Assembly (NCBI GenBank): GCA_945873815.1
Contig: CAMCEE010000019.1
Coordinates: 1-36,250 of the forward strand
DNA from: an uncultured Caryophanales bacterium
GTDB lineage: Bacteria; Bacillota_I; Bacilli_A; RFN20; CAG-449
Direction: 5' to 3'
DNA length: 36,250 nucleotides
Shown: positions 25,591 through 32,561 of the stretch, one piece after another
Layout of the letters: the number at the start of each line of letters is the position of its first letter
How positions within the stretch are numbered: the first letter of the stretch is position 1
Made by a program: the position numbers and the translations under genes
Notes under the pieces: model-generated
Databases searched by the model: none
What the model was told of the DNA's origin: nothing
The model's input: the letters and a program-made list of their open reading frames with translations, nothing else

Positions 25591-27174
25591 ATGGAATTTA
25601 TTTTAAATAATTTAGTCCTCCATCTTTACGAAAATGAGGAAATTTTAAAAGAAAGAATAATAAAATCATTAAAGATAAATAAGGATATAAATTTTTCGTA
25701 CAAGATTATAAAAAAAGCAATAGACGCAAGAAAAAAATACGATATTCTTTTTGTCTATTCTTGTTTAATAGAAATCGATAACTATGAGATAAAGAATAAT
25801 CCAAATATTAAGAAATTGGATCATTCTTTTGAAGATATTGAATTTCCGCGTATTAAACCTAATAAACGTCCTATCATTGTAGGATTTGGTCCCGCGGGAA
25901 TGTTTTTAGGTCTTTCCTTAGCAAGAGCAAATGCTAAACCGATTATTCTTGAAAGAGGAAGAAAAGTTGAAGATAGGGCAAGGGATGTTGAACTTTTTAA
26001 AAAGAAGGGAATATTTTCTTCTCTTAGTAATGTGTGTTTTGGAGAAGGTGGTGCAGGAACTTTTTCAGATGGTAAACTCACTACTAATATTAATGATCCT
26101 CGAATTCGTTTTATATTAAAAGAATTCATATCTCATGGAGCACCTAAGGAAATATATTATGATGCGCATCCTCATATTGGGTCTGATTATCTTCAAGTGG
26201 TATGTAAGAATATTCGTGAAGAGATTATTTCTCTAGGAGGAGAAATACATTTTGAATCACTTTTCACTAATTTTATTGAAGAGAATAATCAAATTAAAGG
26301 AATCGAATATATAGAAGATGGAAAGAAGAAATATCTAGAAACAGATGATTTAATTCTATCTCTTGGTCATTCTTCTAGAGATACATTTATTAATCTATAT
26401 CGTGATAATCTTCATATGGAACCAAAGCCTTTTTCTCTTGGAGTAAGAATTGAAATGAAACAAGAGGAAGTCAATATTTCTCAATATGGAAAAGAATATA
26501 ATAATCCAAAGCTTAAAGCGGCTGAATATAAATTAGTTACTCATCTTCCTAATGGAAGAAGCGTATATACTTTTTGCATGTGTCCTGGGGGAGTAGTTAC
26601 TCCTTCAAACACGGAAGAAAATACAATTGTATCAAATGGGATGAGCTTTTTCTCACGTGATTTAGAAAACGCTAATAGTGCATTACTAGTTAACGTTAAG
26701 GTTGAGGATTATTATAAGAATTCTCCACTTGACGGAATGCATTTTCAAGAGGAAGTAGAAAAGAAGGCTTTTTCAAATAAATATCCTTATTTTGCACCAG
26801 TACAGTTACTTGGAGATTTTTTGAATGATAGATGTTCTACTGGATTTAAAAGCGTGAAAGCGACATATTTACCTGGAACATATTTTCGAAAATTAGATGA
26901 GATTCTCCCTCCTTTTATTTCAGATTCTTTAAAAGAAGCGATACCTCTTTTAGCAAACAAAATGAAGGCTCTTGGTAATAGTGATAATGTTTTAACTGGG
27001 GTGGAAACTAGATCATCTTCACCAATATCTATTCCTCGAGACGAGAACTATATGTCTTCTATTAAAGGAATCTATCCTTGTGGAGAAGGTGCTGGATATG
27101 CAGGAGGAATAACTACCGCAGCATTAGATGGAATAAAAGTAGCAGAAAGTATTATTGATAAATATTTGAAGTAG
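25591..27174 (+). CDS. FAD-dependent oxidoreductase of the COG2509 type
   Basis: 527 aa. It starts 2 nt after ktrA with no clear RBS, so it is probably translated by coupling. N-terminal 90 residues form a small domain, then a Rossmann FAD site VGFGPAGMFLGLSLA (about 93), ILERG acidic strand, and the diagnostic CFGEGGAGTFSDGKLTT. A GD-type C-terminal motif is YPCGEGAGYAGGITTAALDG. These proteins are widespread and uncharacterised FAD dehydrogenases, sometimes annotated as NAD(FAD)-utilising. The physiological substrate is unknown; the KtrAB link may be only operon sharing. Confidence 0.8.
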   Translation: MEFILNNLVLHLYENEEILKERIIKSLKINKDINFSYKIIKKAIDARKKYDILFVYSCLIEIDNYEIKNNPNIKKLDHSFEDIEFPRIKPNKRPIIVGFGPAGMFLGLSLARANAKPIILERGRKVEDRARDVELFKKKGIFSSLSNVCFGEGGAGTFSDGKLTTNINDPRIRFILKEFISHGAPKEIYYDAHPHIGSDYLQVVCKNIREEIISLGGEIHFESLFTNFIEENNQIKGIEYIEDGKKKYLETDDLILSLGHSSRDTFINLYRDNLHMEPKPFSLGVRIEMKQEEVNISQYGKEYNNPKLKAAEYKLVTHLPNGRSVYTFCMCPGGVVTPSNTEENTIVSNGMSFFSRDLENANSALLVNVKVEDYYKNSPLDGMHFQEEVEKKAFSNKYPYFAPVQLLGDFLNDRCSTGFKSVKATYLPGTYFRKLDEILPPFISDSLKEAIPLLANKMKALGNSDNVLTGVETRSSSPISIPRDENYMSSIKGIYPCGEGAGYAGGITTAALDGIKVAESIIDKYLK

Positions 27175-27184
27175 GAGGAAAAAC

Positions 27185-27715
27185 ATGATTAAACTATTTA
27201 GGCATCTTCATGTCATTAATAAACATCGTCGGTTGGTTAGAAAGATTTGTTTTAAGATTGGAATTCTATTACAAGGATGCCTTCATGATCTATCAAAATA
27301 TTCCTTTAAAGAATTTTTTCCTAGCGTGAAGAATTTTACTAATGGAAAATCATCTCCAACTGCTTTAGATAGAAAAAGAAATGGATATTCGAAAATATGG
27401 CTACATCATAAGGGACTAAATAAACACCATTTCGAATATTGGATTGATATTAATCCAAATACAAAAGACTATGCACCTATTAAAATGCCTTTAAAATATT
27501 TAAAAGAGATGTTCGCAGATCGAATTGCTGCATCTAAAGTATATAAAGGAGAATCATTTAAGAATGAAGATCCATTAATTTATTTAGAATCCCATTGCGA
27601 TAGAAAATGGATGCATGAAGAAACTTATGATGAACTTAAAAGATGGCTTAATCTATACATAGAAAAAGGGGAGAAGCAAACATTTAAAATAATCAAAAAC
27701 ATAAAACGATACTAG
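27185..27715 (+). CDS. DUF5662 family protein
   Basis: 176 aa, ATG 27185 after GGAGG. Conserved His/Asp clusters suggest an HD-like metal site: HLHVINKHRRLV, CLHDLSKYS, WLHHKGLNKHHFEYW, and ADRIAASKVY. The arrangement fits DUF5662, small proteins of unknown function often seen in Bacillota. It ends the ktr transcript, 11 nt after the oxidoreductase. A hydrolase role is possible from the metal-like residues but is not shown. Confidence 0.65.
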   Translation: MIKLFRHLHVINKHRRLVRKICFKIGILLQGCLHDLSKYSFKEFFPSVKNFTNGKSSPTALDRKRNGYSKIWLHHKGLNKHHFEYWIDINPNTKDYAPIKMPLKYLKEMFADRIAASKVYKGESFKNEDPLIYLESHCDRKWMHEETYDELKRWLNLYIEKGEKQTFKIIKNIKRY

Positions 27716-27784
27716 GAATTGCGCGTAAAATGTTTAAAAATAGAGATTAATCATTTATACTAAAACTATCGGAAAGGAGCTTTT

Positions 27785-28018
27785 ATGAAAGATTTTATTA
27801 AAGCAATGGACAACTTACCAGGTTTATTAAAGTTCATTCTTTGTTTTCCTGCATTAGATATAATATGGTCCATTTACAAATTATGTAGATCACTTAAAAG
27901 TGGCAATATCGTATACATTATCCTTGGTGTTCTAGCAATCTTCCCAGGTGCCGTATTTATTTGGATAATTGATATGATTTGCGTACTATTAGGGAAAAAA
28001 GTCTGGTGGTTCTGCTAA
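27785..28018 (+). CDS. Small membrane protein of unknown function
   Basis: 77 aa, ATG 27785 after GGAAAGGAG. Two hydrophobic segments (FILCFPALDIIWSIYKL; VYIILGVLAIFPGAVFIWII), short polar ends, and a WWF tail. Unusually many Trp/Cys for its length. The arrangement resembles PLDc_N-like or stress-type two-TM small proteins only in size. It is separated from the upstream gene by 69 bp and closed by a good terminator, so it is a genuine small gene. Confidence 0.7.
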   Translation: MKDFIKAMDNLPGLLKFILCFPALDIIWSIYKLCRSLKSGNIVYIILGVLAIFPGAVFIWIIDMICVLLGKKVWWFC

Positions 28019-28024
28019 AACAAG

Positions 28025-28046
28025 AAGTGGCAAATGCCACTTTTTT
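28025..28046 (+). terminator. Intrinsic terminator
   Basis: AAGTGGCA-aa-TGCCACTT (28025-28042), then TTTT. The minimal 2-nt loop would open by a pair or so in RNA, but the stem is strong. Confidence 0.9.
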
Positions 28047-28139
28047 GTTGAATATAAAGAAATCACTGGGTTTATCATAGTATCAAGCGTAGTAATCATA
28101 TGTTTTATTAACATCTAATTTTTAATTTCAACCAAAAAG

Positions 28140-28352
28140 CTACATCTTGTTTACACAGTCAATAAATAATTCTTTGCAATAAAGACTTAAATCTTCATTT
28201 TTCATTACAAATTTTTGTGCATCATCTCTAACTTGTTTAAAATCAATTTGTTTAAATCTTTGAACTAGCATTTCTTTTAGGATATCGATAGTGAATACAG
28301 CATCTTTATCTAAGATATTTGATTCAACTAATTTATTCTTTAAGTAATTCAA
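28140..28352 (-). pseudogene. C-terminal fragment, AbiEii/AbiGii-like nucleotidyltransferase
   Basis: 70 codons on the minus strand with no proper start; the frame closes upstream at a TAG near 28383. The text IDILKEMLVQRFKQIDFKQV and then a DDAQKFV...LYCKELF ending looks like the C-terminus of AbiEii/AbiGii toxin family nucleotidyltransferases (RFxxIDFxQxKxDVxPF). The catalytic N-terminal domain and the AbiEi antitoxin are absent. The break meets the left end of the TnpB remnant, so insertion or deletion there probably removed the rest. Confidence 0.5.
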
Positions 28353-28391
28353 ATTTGGTTTTATTTTTTTATTTATAATCTTCTAAATATA

Positions 28392-28791
28392 TTAACGAAA
28401 ACCAAGTAATGGTATTAGAAGACTAGATATAAAACAAATGGAACAAGATTCAACGTTATCTCGCGTAGTAGCAGATGCTTCTTGGTCTAAATTTGTTAGT
28501 ATGCTTGAATATAAGGGAAAATGGTATGGAAGAGATATAATCAAAGTACCTACTTTTTATCCAAGCAGTCAGTTATGCTCAACTTGTGGATACCAAAATA
28601 AGGAGATAAAAAACTTATCCATAAGAAAATGGGTATGTCCTAAATGTGGAACTACCCATAGTAGAGATCATAATGCAAGTATCAACATCCTAAACAAAGG
28701 ACTTGATATATTAAAGGCAAGGACATTGCCGGTTAGCTCGTTGAGACTGGATTCAGTAGAATCCTTGAACGAGAAGCCTCCACTTCTATAA
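28392..28791 (+). pseudogene. TnpB remnant (IS200/IS605 family), frameshifted
   Basis: Only the last third of TnpB is left. It begins ENQVMVLED (RuvC II Glu), has a lost base at about 28424 (gactagat for gac-tta-gat), then continues in frame LDIKQMEQDSTLSRVVADAS, the zinc ribbon CSTCG...CPKCG, and RuvC III HSRDHNASINIL. The ATG at 28438 is therefore an internal Met. The N-terminal half with RuvC I, the left end and tnpA are missing. It cannot move by itself. Confidence 0.85.
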
Positions 28792-28808
28792 GTGGAGGGA
28801 ACATGTCA
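28716..28808 (+). ncRNA. Right-end/omega-RNA-like region of the IS605 element
   Basis: The 3' end of tnpB holds three stacked hairpins: GGCAA/TTGCC (28716-28730), an outer stem CTCGTT/AACGAG enclosing GGATTC-agta-GAATCC (28749-28764), and CCTCCACTT-ctat-AAGTGGAGG (28777-28798). TnpB guide RNAs come from exactly this place, with the guide lying past the right end (near GGAACATGTCAC, 28798-28809). Whether it is still transcribed is unknown. Confidence 0.6.
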
Positions 28809-28901
28809 CATCAAGCAAATCATCTACAATTCTTTTTTTATAATTATTCATAATATTACCAAAAATATAATAAAACTTTTATCTACTTTTTTTAATATCA
28901 C

Positions 28902-28947
28902 TTTACAAATTTGCTGTATTTAATTTTACATATTTGTCGTATTTAAT
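28902..28947. repeat. 23-bp tandem repeat with TACA/TGTA-like dyads
   Basis: Two adjacent 23-bp units (28902-28924, 28925-28947), each TTTACAnATTTGnnGTATTTAAT, differing at three sites. Each holds a TACA...(T/C)GTA dyad, similar in style to operators of BlaI/MecI/CopY repressors. No such regulator is in the window. Confidence 0.65.
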
Positions 28948-28973
28948 GCGCAAGATTTGAAAATCGTAAATCA

Positions 28974-29030
28974 TTGTTAATTTACCACCGTTACTATTAT
29001 TACATAGAAGTTTTTATGGTAAATCAACAA
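28974..29030. repeat. 14-bp inverted repeat
   Basis: TTGTTAATTTACCA (28974-28987) and TGGTAAATCAACAA (29017-29030), 13 of 14 pairs, separated by 29 nt. Part of the gene-free 28810-29053 stretch between the TnpB element and the AAA_14 gene. Confidence 0.6.
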
Positions 29031-29053
29031 CCGTTGCGTCGAAAAATGATTTT

Positions 29054-29099
29054 ATCCCTAACGGGTATGACACTTAGATGAAGCCTATTAGGGATTTTT
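29054..29099 (+). terminator. Hairpin element, copy 1
   Basis: ATCCCTAA (29054-29061), 26-nt loop, TTAGGGAT (29088-29095), then TTTT. It behaves as an intrinsic terminator on the plus strand and lies 27 bp past the stop of the minus-strand AAA_14 gene. A 41/46-identical copy lies at 30523-30568, same orientation, so loop sequence is conserved too. Confidence 0.6.
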
Positions 29100-29126
29100 G
29101 CTACAATATATATTGAATCTATCAAA

Positions 29127-30377
29127 TTATGATTTTATCGCATCTGGACAAGTCAAAAATTCTTTTAAACCGAGAATCAAGATTCCATTTTCGTCTTTCC
29201 ATTTTCTAATATTATTTCTAACAACAATAACTTTTCTAAAACTATCATCTATTCTTATTAGTGATCTCTCCTCTTGCTCTTTTTTGGCAACTTCATCAAT
29301 ATTTAAAGCTGATTGGATATAGATTCTTTCATATCCAAGATTACAAACAAAGTCAACTTCTAATTGTTTTCTTATATAATTCTCATTTTCGTTTTTTTCA
29401 CTGATGGATACCATTCCTACATCAACCTGGTACCCTCGGTTAATCAATTCATTGTAAATAATATTTTCCATTATGTGGCTTTCTTCTTGCTGCCTAAATC
29501 CTAATCTGACATTTCTAAGACCTATATCAGTAAAATAATATTTTAGTGGTGTATCTATATATTTCTTTCCTTTTACATCATATCTATTAGCTTTTTGAAT
29601 CAAAAAGGAATCTACACAGTATTCCAAGTATTGTTTAATTGTGTTTGGTGCAACAGTTAAATTTTTAATAGATTTAAATGAATTTGATAATTTGTTAGGG
29701 TTTGTTAATGAACCAACACTTGAGGAAATAATGTTGAGTACATCCTCCAATACTTCTGTGTTTTTTATAGCGTTTCTATTAACGATGTCTTTTATATAAG
29801 TTTCCTTGAATAAATTGTCTAGGTATTTAATCTTTTGCTCGCTTGTTTTGCACATTAAAAGAAATGGCATACCACCATACATTGAATATTCAGCCCAAGC
29901 TTCTTCGAAATCTAACTTGCAATAGTCAAAATATTCCTTAAAAGACAATGGAGATAAGTGGATTTGATCTCCTCTTCCCCTAAATTCCGTAATAATATCA
30001 GAAGATAGAAATTTTGCATTACTTCCTGTTACATATACATCTGCATTTTTTATATGCAAAAATGAATTCAATACATCTTCAAACTCATTTACATACTGAA
30101 CTTCATCTAACAAAATGAAATAGTTCTTTTCGTCAACAATTTTACTATGTACGTATTCACATATAAAGTCAGGATCACGATAACGAATGTTCATTCTGTC
30201 ATCTAATTGTATGGAAATGATATGTTCTTTATCAACACCATTTTGGAGTAAATAATTATAAAAAATATCAAATAATAAGTATGATTTACCACATCTCCTG
30301 ATTCCGGTAACAACTTTTATCATCCCATTATTCATTCTATCGATTAACTTTTGTAAATAATCATTTCTAGCAATCAT
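29127..30377 (-). CDS. AAA_14/DUF4143 family ATPase
   Basis: 416 aa, minus strand, ATG at 30377 after GGAGAG. Domain order: P-loop GIRRCGKSYLL (about 25-35), Walker B YFILLDEVQYV (about 92), sensor VYVTGSNAKFLS, then the DUF4143 part with a LEVDFVCNLG nuclease-like or winged segment (about 340). Such proteins are abundant in gut Bacteria, usually as solitary accessory genes. Their function is not established; a role in defence or DNA transactions has been proposed. It stands alone in an island with the TnpB remnant. Its promoter is flanked by 29-bp direct repeats, so it is tightly regulated. Confidence 0.85.
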   Translation of the reverse strand: MIARNDYLQKLIDRMNNGMIKVVTGIRRCGKSYLLFDIFYNYLLQNGVDKEHIISIQLDDRMNIRYRDPDFICEYVHSKIVDEKNYFILLDEVQYVNEFEDVLNSFLHIKNADVYVTGSNAKFLSSDIITEFRGRGDQIHLSPLSFKEYFDYCKLDFEEAWAEYSMYGGMPFLLMCKTSEQKIKYLDNLFKETYIKDIVNRNAIKNTEVLEDVLNIISSSVGSLTNPNKLSNSFKSIKNLTVAPNTIKQYLEYCVDSFLIQKANRYDVKGKKYIDTPLKYYFTDIGLRNVRLGFRQQEESHIMENIIYNELINRGYQVDVGMVSISEKNENENYIRKQLEVDFVCNLGYERIYIQSALNIDEVAKKEQEERSLIRIDDSFRKVIVVRNNIRKWKDENGILILGLKEFLTCPDAIKS

Positions 30378-30387
30378 ATTTTTCTCT

Positions 30388-30416
30388 CCAAACTAAAATT
30401 TTTGCAAGTTCTTGCA
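30388..30416 (-). repeat. 29-bp direct repeat, copy proximal to the ATPase gene
   Basis: Identical to 30453-30481. It contains the dyad TGCAAG-AA-CTTGCA and the TTTGG that leads into the RBS. It covers the expected start site of transcription and the 5' leader of the minus-strand ATPase gene. Confidence 0.9.
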
Positions 30417-30421
30417 CTTTT

Positions 30422-30450
30422 ATTATACAAAACATAGCGATACAAATCAA
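30422..30450 (-). promoter_or_regulatory. Promoter of the AAA_14 ATPase
   Basis: On the minus strand, TTGATT (30450-30445), 17-bp spacer, TATAAT (30427-30422). The two 29-bp repeats lie 5 bp beyond the -10 and 2 bp beyond the -35. Confidence 0.8.
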
Positions 30451-30452
30451 TG

Positions 30453-30481
30453 CCAAACTAAAATTTTTGCAAGTTCTTGCA
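30453..30481 (-). repeat. 29-bp direct repeat, distal copy
   Basis: Identical in all 29 positions to 30388-30416, 65 bp away (about six helical turns). Same orientation. It lies just upstream of the -35 box. Confidence 0.9.
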
Positions 30482-30522
30482 TTTTTATAATTTTGACAAT
30501 TTAAATATAATTGAGATTTGTT

Positions 30523-30568
30523 ATCCCTAACGGGCTTGATACTTAGATGAAACCTATTAAGGATTTTT
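30523..30568 (+). repeat. Hairpin element, copy 2
   Basis: Second copy of the element at 29054-29099: ATCCCTAA, 26-nt loop with conserved CTTAGATGAA, TTAAGGAT, TTTT. Five differences in 46; one falls in the stem (C-A mismatch). It lies 145 bp upstream of the ATPase start. No gene in 30569-30796. Confidence 0.65.
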
Positions 30569-30796
30569 ATAAATAATAGATTTTTTTTGCTTTTCACTTT
30601 GCGTCCTTTAGTAAATATAGAATTATTAATATTATTTTTAGAAAATATTTTTTATTATTCTAAAAAAAATAGAATTCTATGAAAAAAGAGATTTATTAAT
30701 TGTATCATTCTTTCCTTTTATTTTTTATGTTTATATTTTTGTATAGAAATGAGAAGGATTAAAGCATATAATTGAGGTGAACTAGGGAGGGAAAAT

Positions 30797-31813
30797 ATGA
30801 ACATATTAGTTGCAGGTGGAGCTGGATATATCGGCACTCATACATGCGTAAGTTTAATCGAAGCGGGACACGAAGTCATCGTTGTTGATAATTTGTCTAA
30901 TTCAAAACTAGAGGCGGTAAAAAGAGTAGAAAGGATTACTAAGCATAAGATTAAGTTCTATGAGATTGATCTTTGTTCTTATGAGGATAGTAAGATTGTG
31001 TTTGAAGAAAATAAGATTGATGGTATCATCCATTTTGCTGGTTTAAAAGCTGTTGCAGAATCGGTTAAAATGCCTCTTGAATATTATAAAAATAATCTTG
31101 ATTCTACATTCACATTAATTAGATTGATGAGAGAGTATAATGTTAAAAATCTTGTCTTTTCATCTTCTGCGACTGTATATGGTACACCAGAAGAATTACC
31201 ATTAAAAGAAAGTTCAAAAGTTGGTGGTACAACTAACCCATATGGTACGACAAAACTTTTTATCGAAAGAATATTACAAGATGTATATAATGCAGATAAT
31301 TCTTTTAATATCGCTTTATTGAGATATTTTAATCCTATTGGTGCTCATCCTTCGGGTTTAATTGGAGAAGATCCAAATGGTATTCCAAATAATCTAGTAC
31401 CTTATGTTACTCAAGTTGCGATTGGAAAAAGACCATATTTGAATGTTACAGGCAATGATTATGATACACCTGATGGAACGGGAGTAAGAGATTACATCCA
31501 TGTATGTGATTTAGCATATGGACACGTTCTTGCAATAAATAAGTTATTAACGAATTCTGGATTAGTTATTTATAACCTTGGAACTGGAAAAGGTTCTAGC
31601 GTATTAGAGGTTGTAAATGCATTTTCAAAGGCAGTTGGTAGAGATATTCCTTATAAAATTGCACCTAGACGTCCTGGAGATATAGCAGAATGCTATTGTG
31701 ATCCAACAAAGGCTTACGAAGAATTAGGATTTAAAGCGAAATATAATATTGATGATTGTGCACGTGATTCATGGAATTGGCAAAGCAAAAATCCAAATGG
31801 ATACGAAGAATAA
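30797..31813 (+). CDS. galE: UDP-glucose 4-epimerase
   Basis: 338 aa extended SDR. ATG 30797 after GGGAGG. NAD-binding GGAGYIGTH at the N-terminus, VVDNLSNS acidic strand, catalytic FSSSATVYG Ser and NPYGTTK Tyr-x3-Lys, and the GalE hallmarks PIGAHPSGLIGEDPNGIPNN and GTGVRDYIHVCDLA. Interconverts UDP-glucose and UDP-galactose, supplying galactosyl units for wall or capsule, or using galactose. It stands alone, with its own terminator. A TATAAT (30767-30772) may be the -10. Confidence 0.92.
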   Translation: MNILVAGGAGYIGTHTCVSLIEAGHEVIVVDNLSNSKLEAVKRVERITKHKIKFYEIDLCSYEDSKIVFEENKIDGIIHFAGLKAVAESVKMPLEYYKNNLDSTFTLIRLMREYNVKNLVFSSSATVYGTPEELPLKESSKVGGTTNPYGTTKLFIERILQDVYNADNSFNIALLRYFNPIGAHPSGLIGEDPNGIPNNLVPYVTQVAIGKRPYLNVTGNDYDTPDGTGVRDYIHVCDLAYGHVLAINKLLTNSGLVIYNLGTGKGSSVLEVVNAFSKAVGRDIPYKIAPRRPGDIAECYCDPTKAYEELGFKAKYNIDDCARDSWNWQSKNPNGYEE

Positions 31814-31841
31814 TATAAAATAAATAACATATTAGAACAAT

Positions 31842-31873
31842 AAATGCTATCCTAGAAATAGGAAGCATTTTTT
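31842..31873 (+). terminator. Intrinsic terminator after galE
   Basis: Stem AAATGCT-a-TCCTA / TAGGA-AGCATTT with loop GAAA and a single bulged A (31842-31870), followed by TTT. Confidence 0.8.
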
Positions 31874-31918
31874 ATAAGAATAGTAATTTTAGATAATGCA
31901 TATAACATAAGAATAACT

Positions 31919-32062
31919 TATTTCCTAATGATGAAGGAAATATAGTCAGAGTTCAATCCCGCCTGGTGTTTATTGGCGGAAGTTGAATTATTATATCTCA
32001 ATCTATTTCTTATTTGAAATAGAAGCATTTTATGTATTCTACTTTTCATTTTTGTAGATTGA
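31919..32062. ncRNA. Candidate structured RNA between galE and tRNA-Lys
   Basis: Three consecutive stem-loops: TATTTCCT/AGGAAATA (31919-31942), TTCAA-tc-CCGCC/GGCGG-aag-TTGAA (31952-31987), and CTATTTC/GAAATAG (32003-32022). An outer pairing TCAATCTA/TAGATTGA (31998-32005, 32055-32062) could enclose the last. The CCGCC/GGCGG stem is remarkably G+C-rich for this genome. No matching known class comes to mind. There is no coding frame here. Confidence 0.35.
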
Positions 32063-32116
32063 ATTATTTTCTCATTATTCTAAGGTTATTCTTTTTTATG
32101 AAATTATAAAAATATA

Positions 32117-32145
32117 TTGAAAATAATTCTTTTTTATTATATTAT
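32117..32145 (+). promoter_or_regulatory. Promoter of tRNA-Lys
   Basis: TTGAAA (32117-32122), 17-bp spacer, TATTAT (32140-32145). The start site would fall about 6 nt before the mature tRNA. Confidence 0.75.
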
Positions 32146-32157
32146 TTTAAAGCAAAT

Positions 32158-32233
32158 GCGCCTCTAGCTCAGTTGGTAGAGCAACTGACTCTTAATCAGT
32201 GGGCCCGGAGTTCGAGTCTCCGGAGGCGCACCA
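32158..32233 (+). tRNA. tRNA-Lys (anticodon CTT)
   Basis: A 76-nt cloverleaf with encoded CCA. Acceptor GCGCCTC pairs with GAGGCGC; D-arm AGCTCAGTTGGTAGAGC; anticodon stem ACTGA/TCAGT with loop CTCTTAA, so the anticodon is CTT (AAG codon); T-arm with GTTCGAGTC loop. Discriminator A. Single gene with its own promoter and terminator. Confidence 0.97.
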
Positions 32234-32245
32234 TTTTGAATAACT

Positions 32246-32276
32246 AAGGTGATACATTACTTGTATTGCCTTTTTA
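32246..32276 (+). terminator. Intrinsic terminator after tRNA-Lys
   Basis: AAGGTGATACA (32246-32256) pairs with TGTATTGCCTT (the right arm up to about 32272) with two G-U pairs, 5-nt loop, followed by TTTA. Confidence 0.75.
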
Positions 32277-32453
32277 TTTGCTTTATAGGTTTTAAATGAT
32301 GTGAAGCTTTTTTATTATAATGTTGCACATAATTATGGGATTATGGTTTATGAATAAAAAAAGATAATATATATTATGCTGAAAAAAGCTCTCGAATGAA
32401 ATTTGATAATTTAATTTTAATAAATAATAATAAAATATTGAAAAATATAGATT

Positions 32454-32505
32454 TGATATAATATCCTAATACGTGGAAAGAAGGTGCGGAGCCATGAGAA
32501 TCTAA
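32454..32505 (+). promoter_or_regulatory. Promoter and possible MRI leader ORF before ABC-F gene
   Basis: An extended -10 TGATATAAT (32454-32462) starts a leader of about 90 nt. Within it, AAGGTG (32481-32486) lies 7 nt before ATG AGA ATC TAA (32494-32505), a three-codon ORF (Met-Arg-Ile). The main RBS GGAGGTGA (32549-32556) follows. Antibiotic-resistance ABC-F genes are often controlled by short upstream ORFs where drug-stalled ribosomes remodel the leader; whether this one does so is inference. No clear attenuator stem was found. Confidence 0.4.
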
Positions 32506-32561
32506 CCAATATAATGCTATATCAATCGATATTAACAATGACTTCTACGGAGGTGATTTTT

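Noticed and set aside
28438-28791. Intact small protein starting at ATG 28438
   Set aside because: The ATG is an internal Met of TnpB; homology continues upstream across a one-base deletion at about 28424.
30367-30597. Minus-strand 76-codon ORF over the AAA_14 promoter
   Set aside because: It includes both 29-bp repeats and the promoter, has no RBS, and its composition is not protein-like.
31940-31966. tRNA-like T-arm (GTTCAATCCCGCC)
   Set aside because: The bases before the loop do not pair with those after it, and no acceptor, D or anticodon arms are present.
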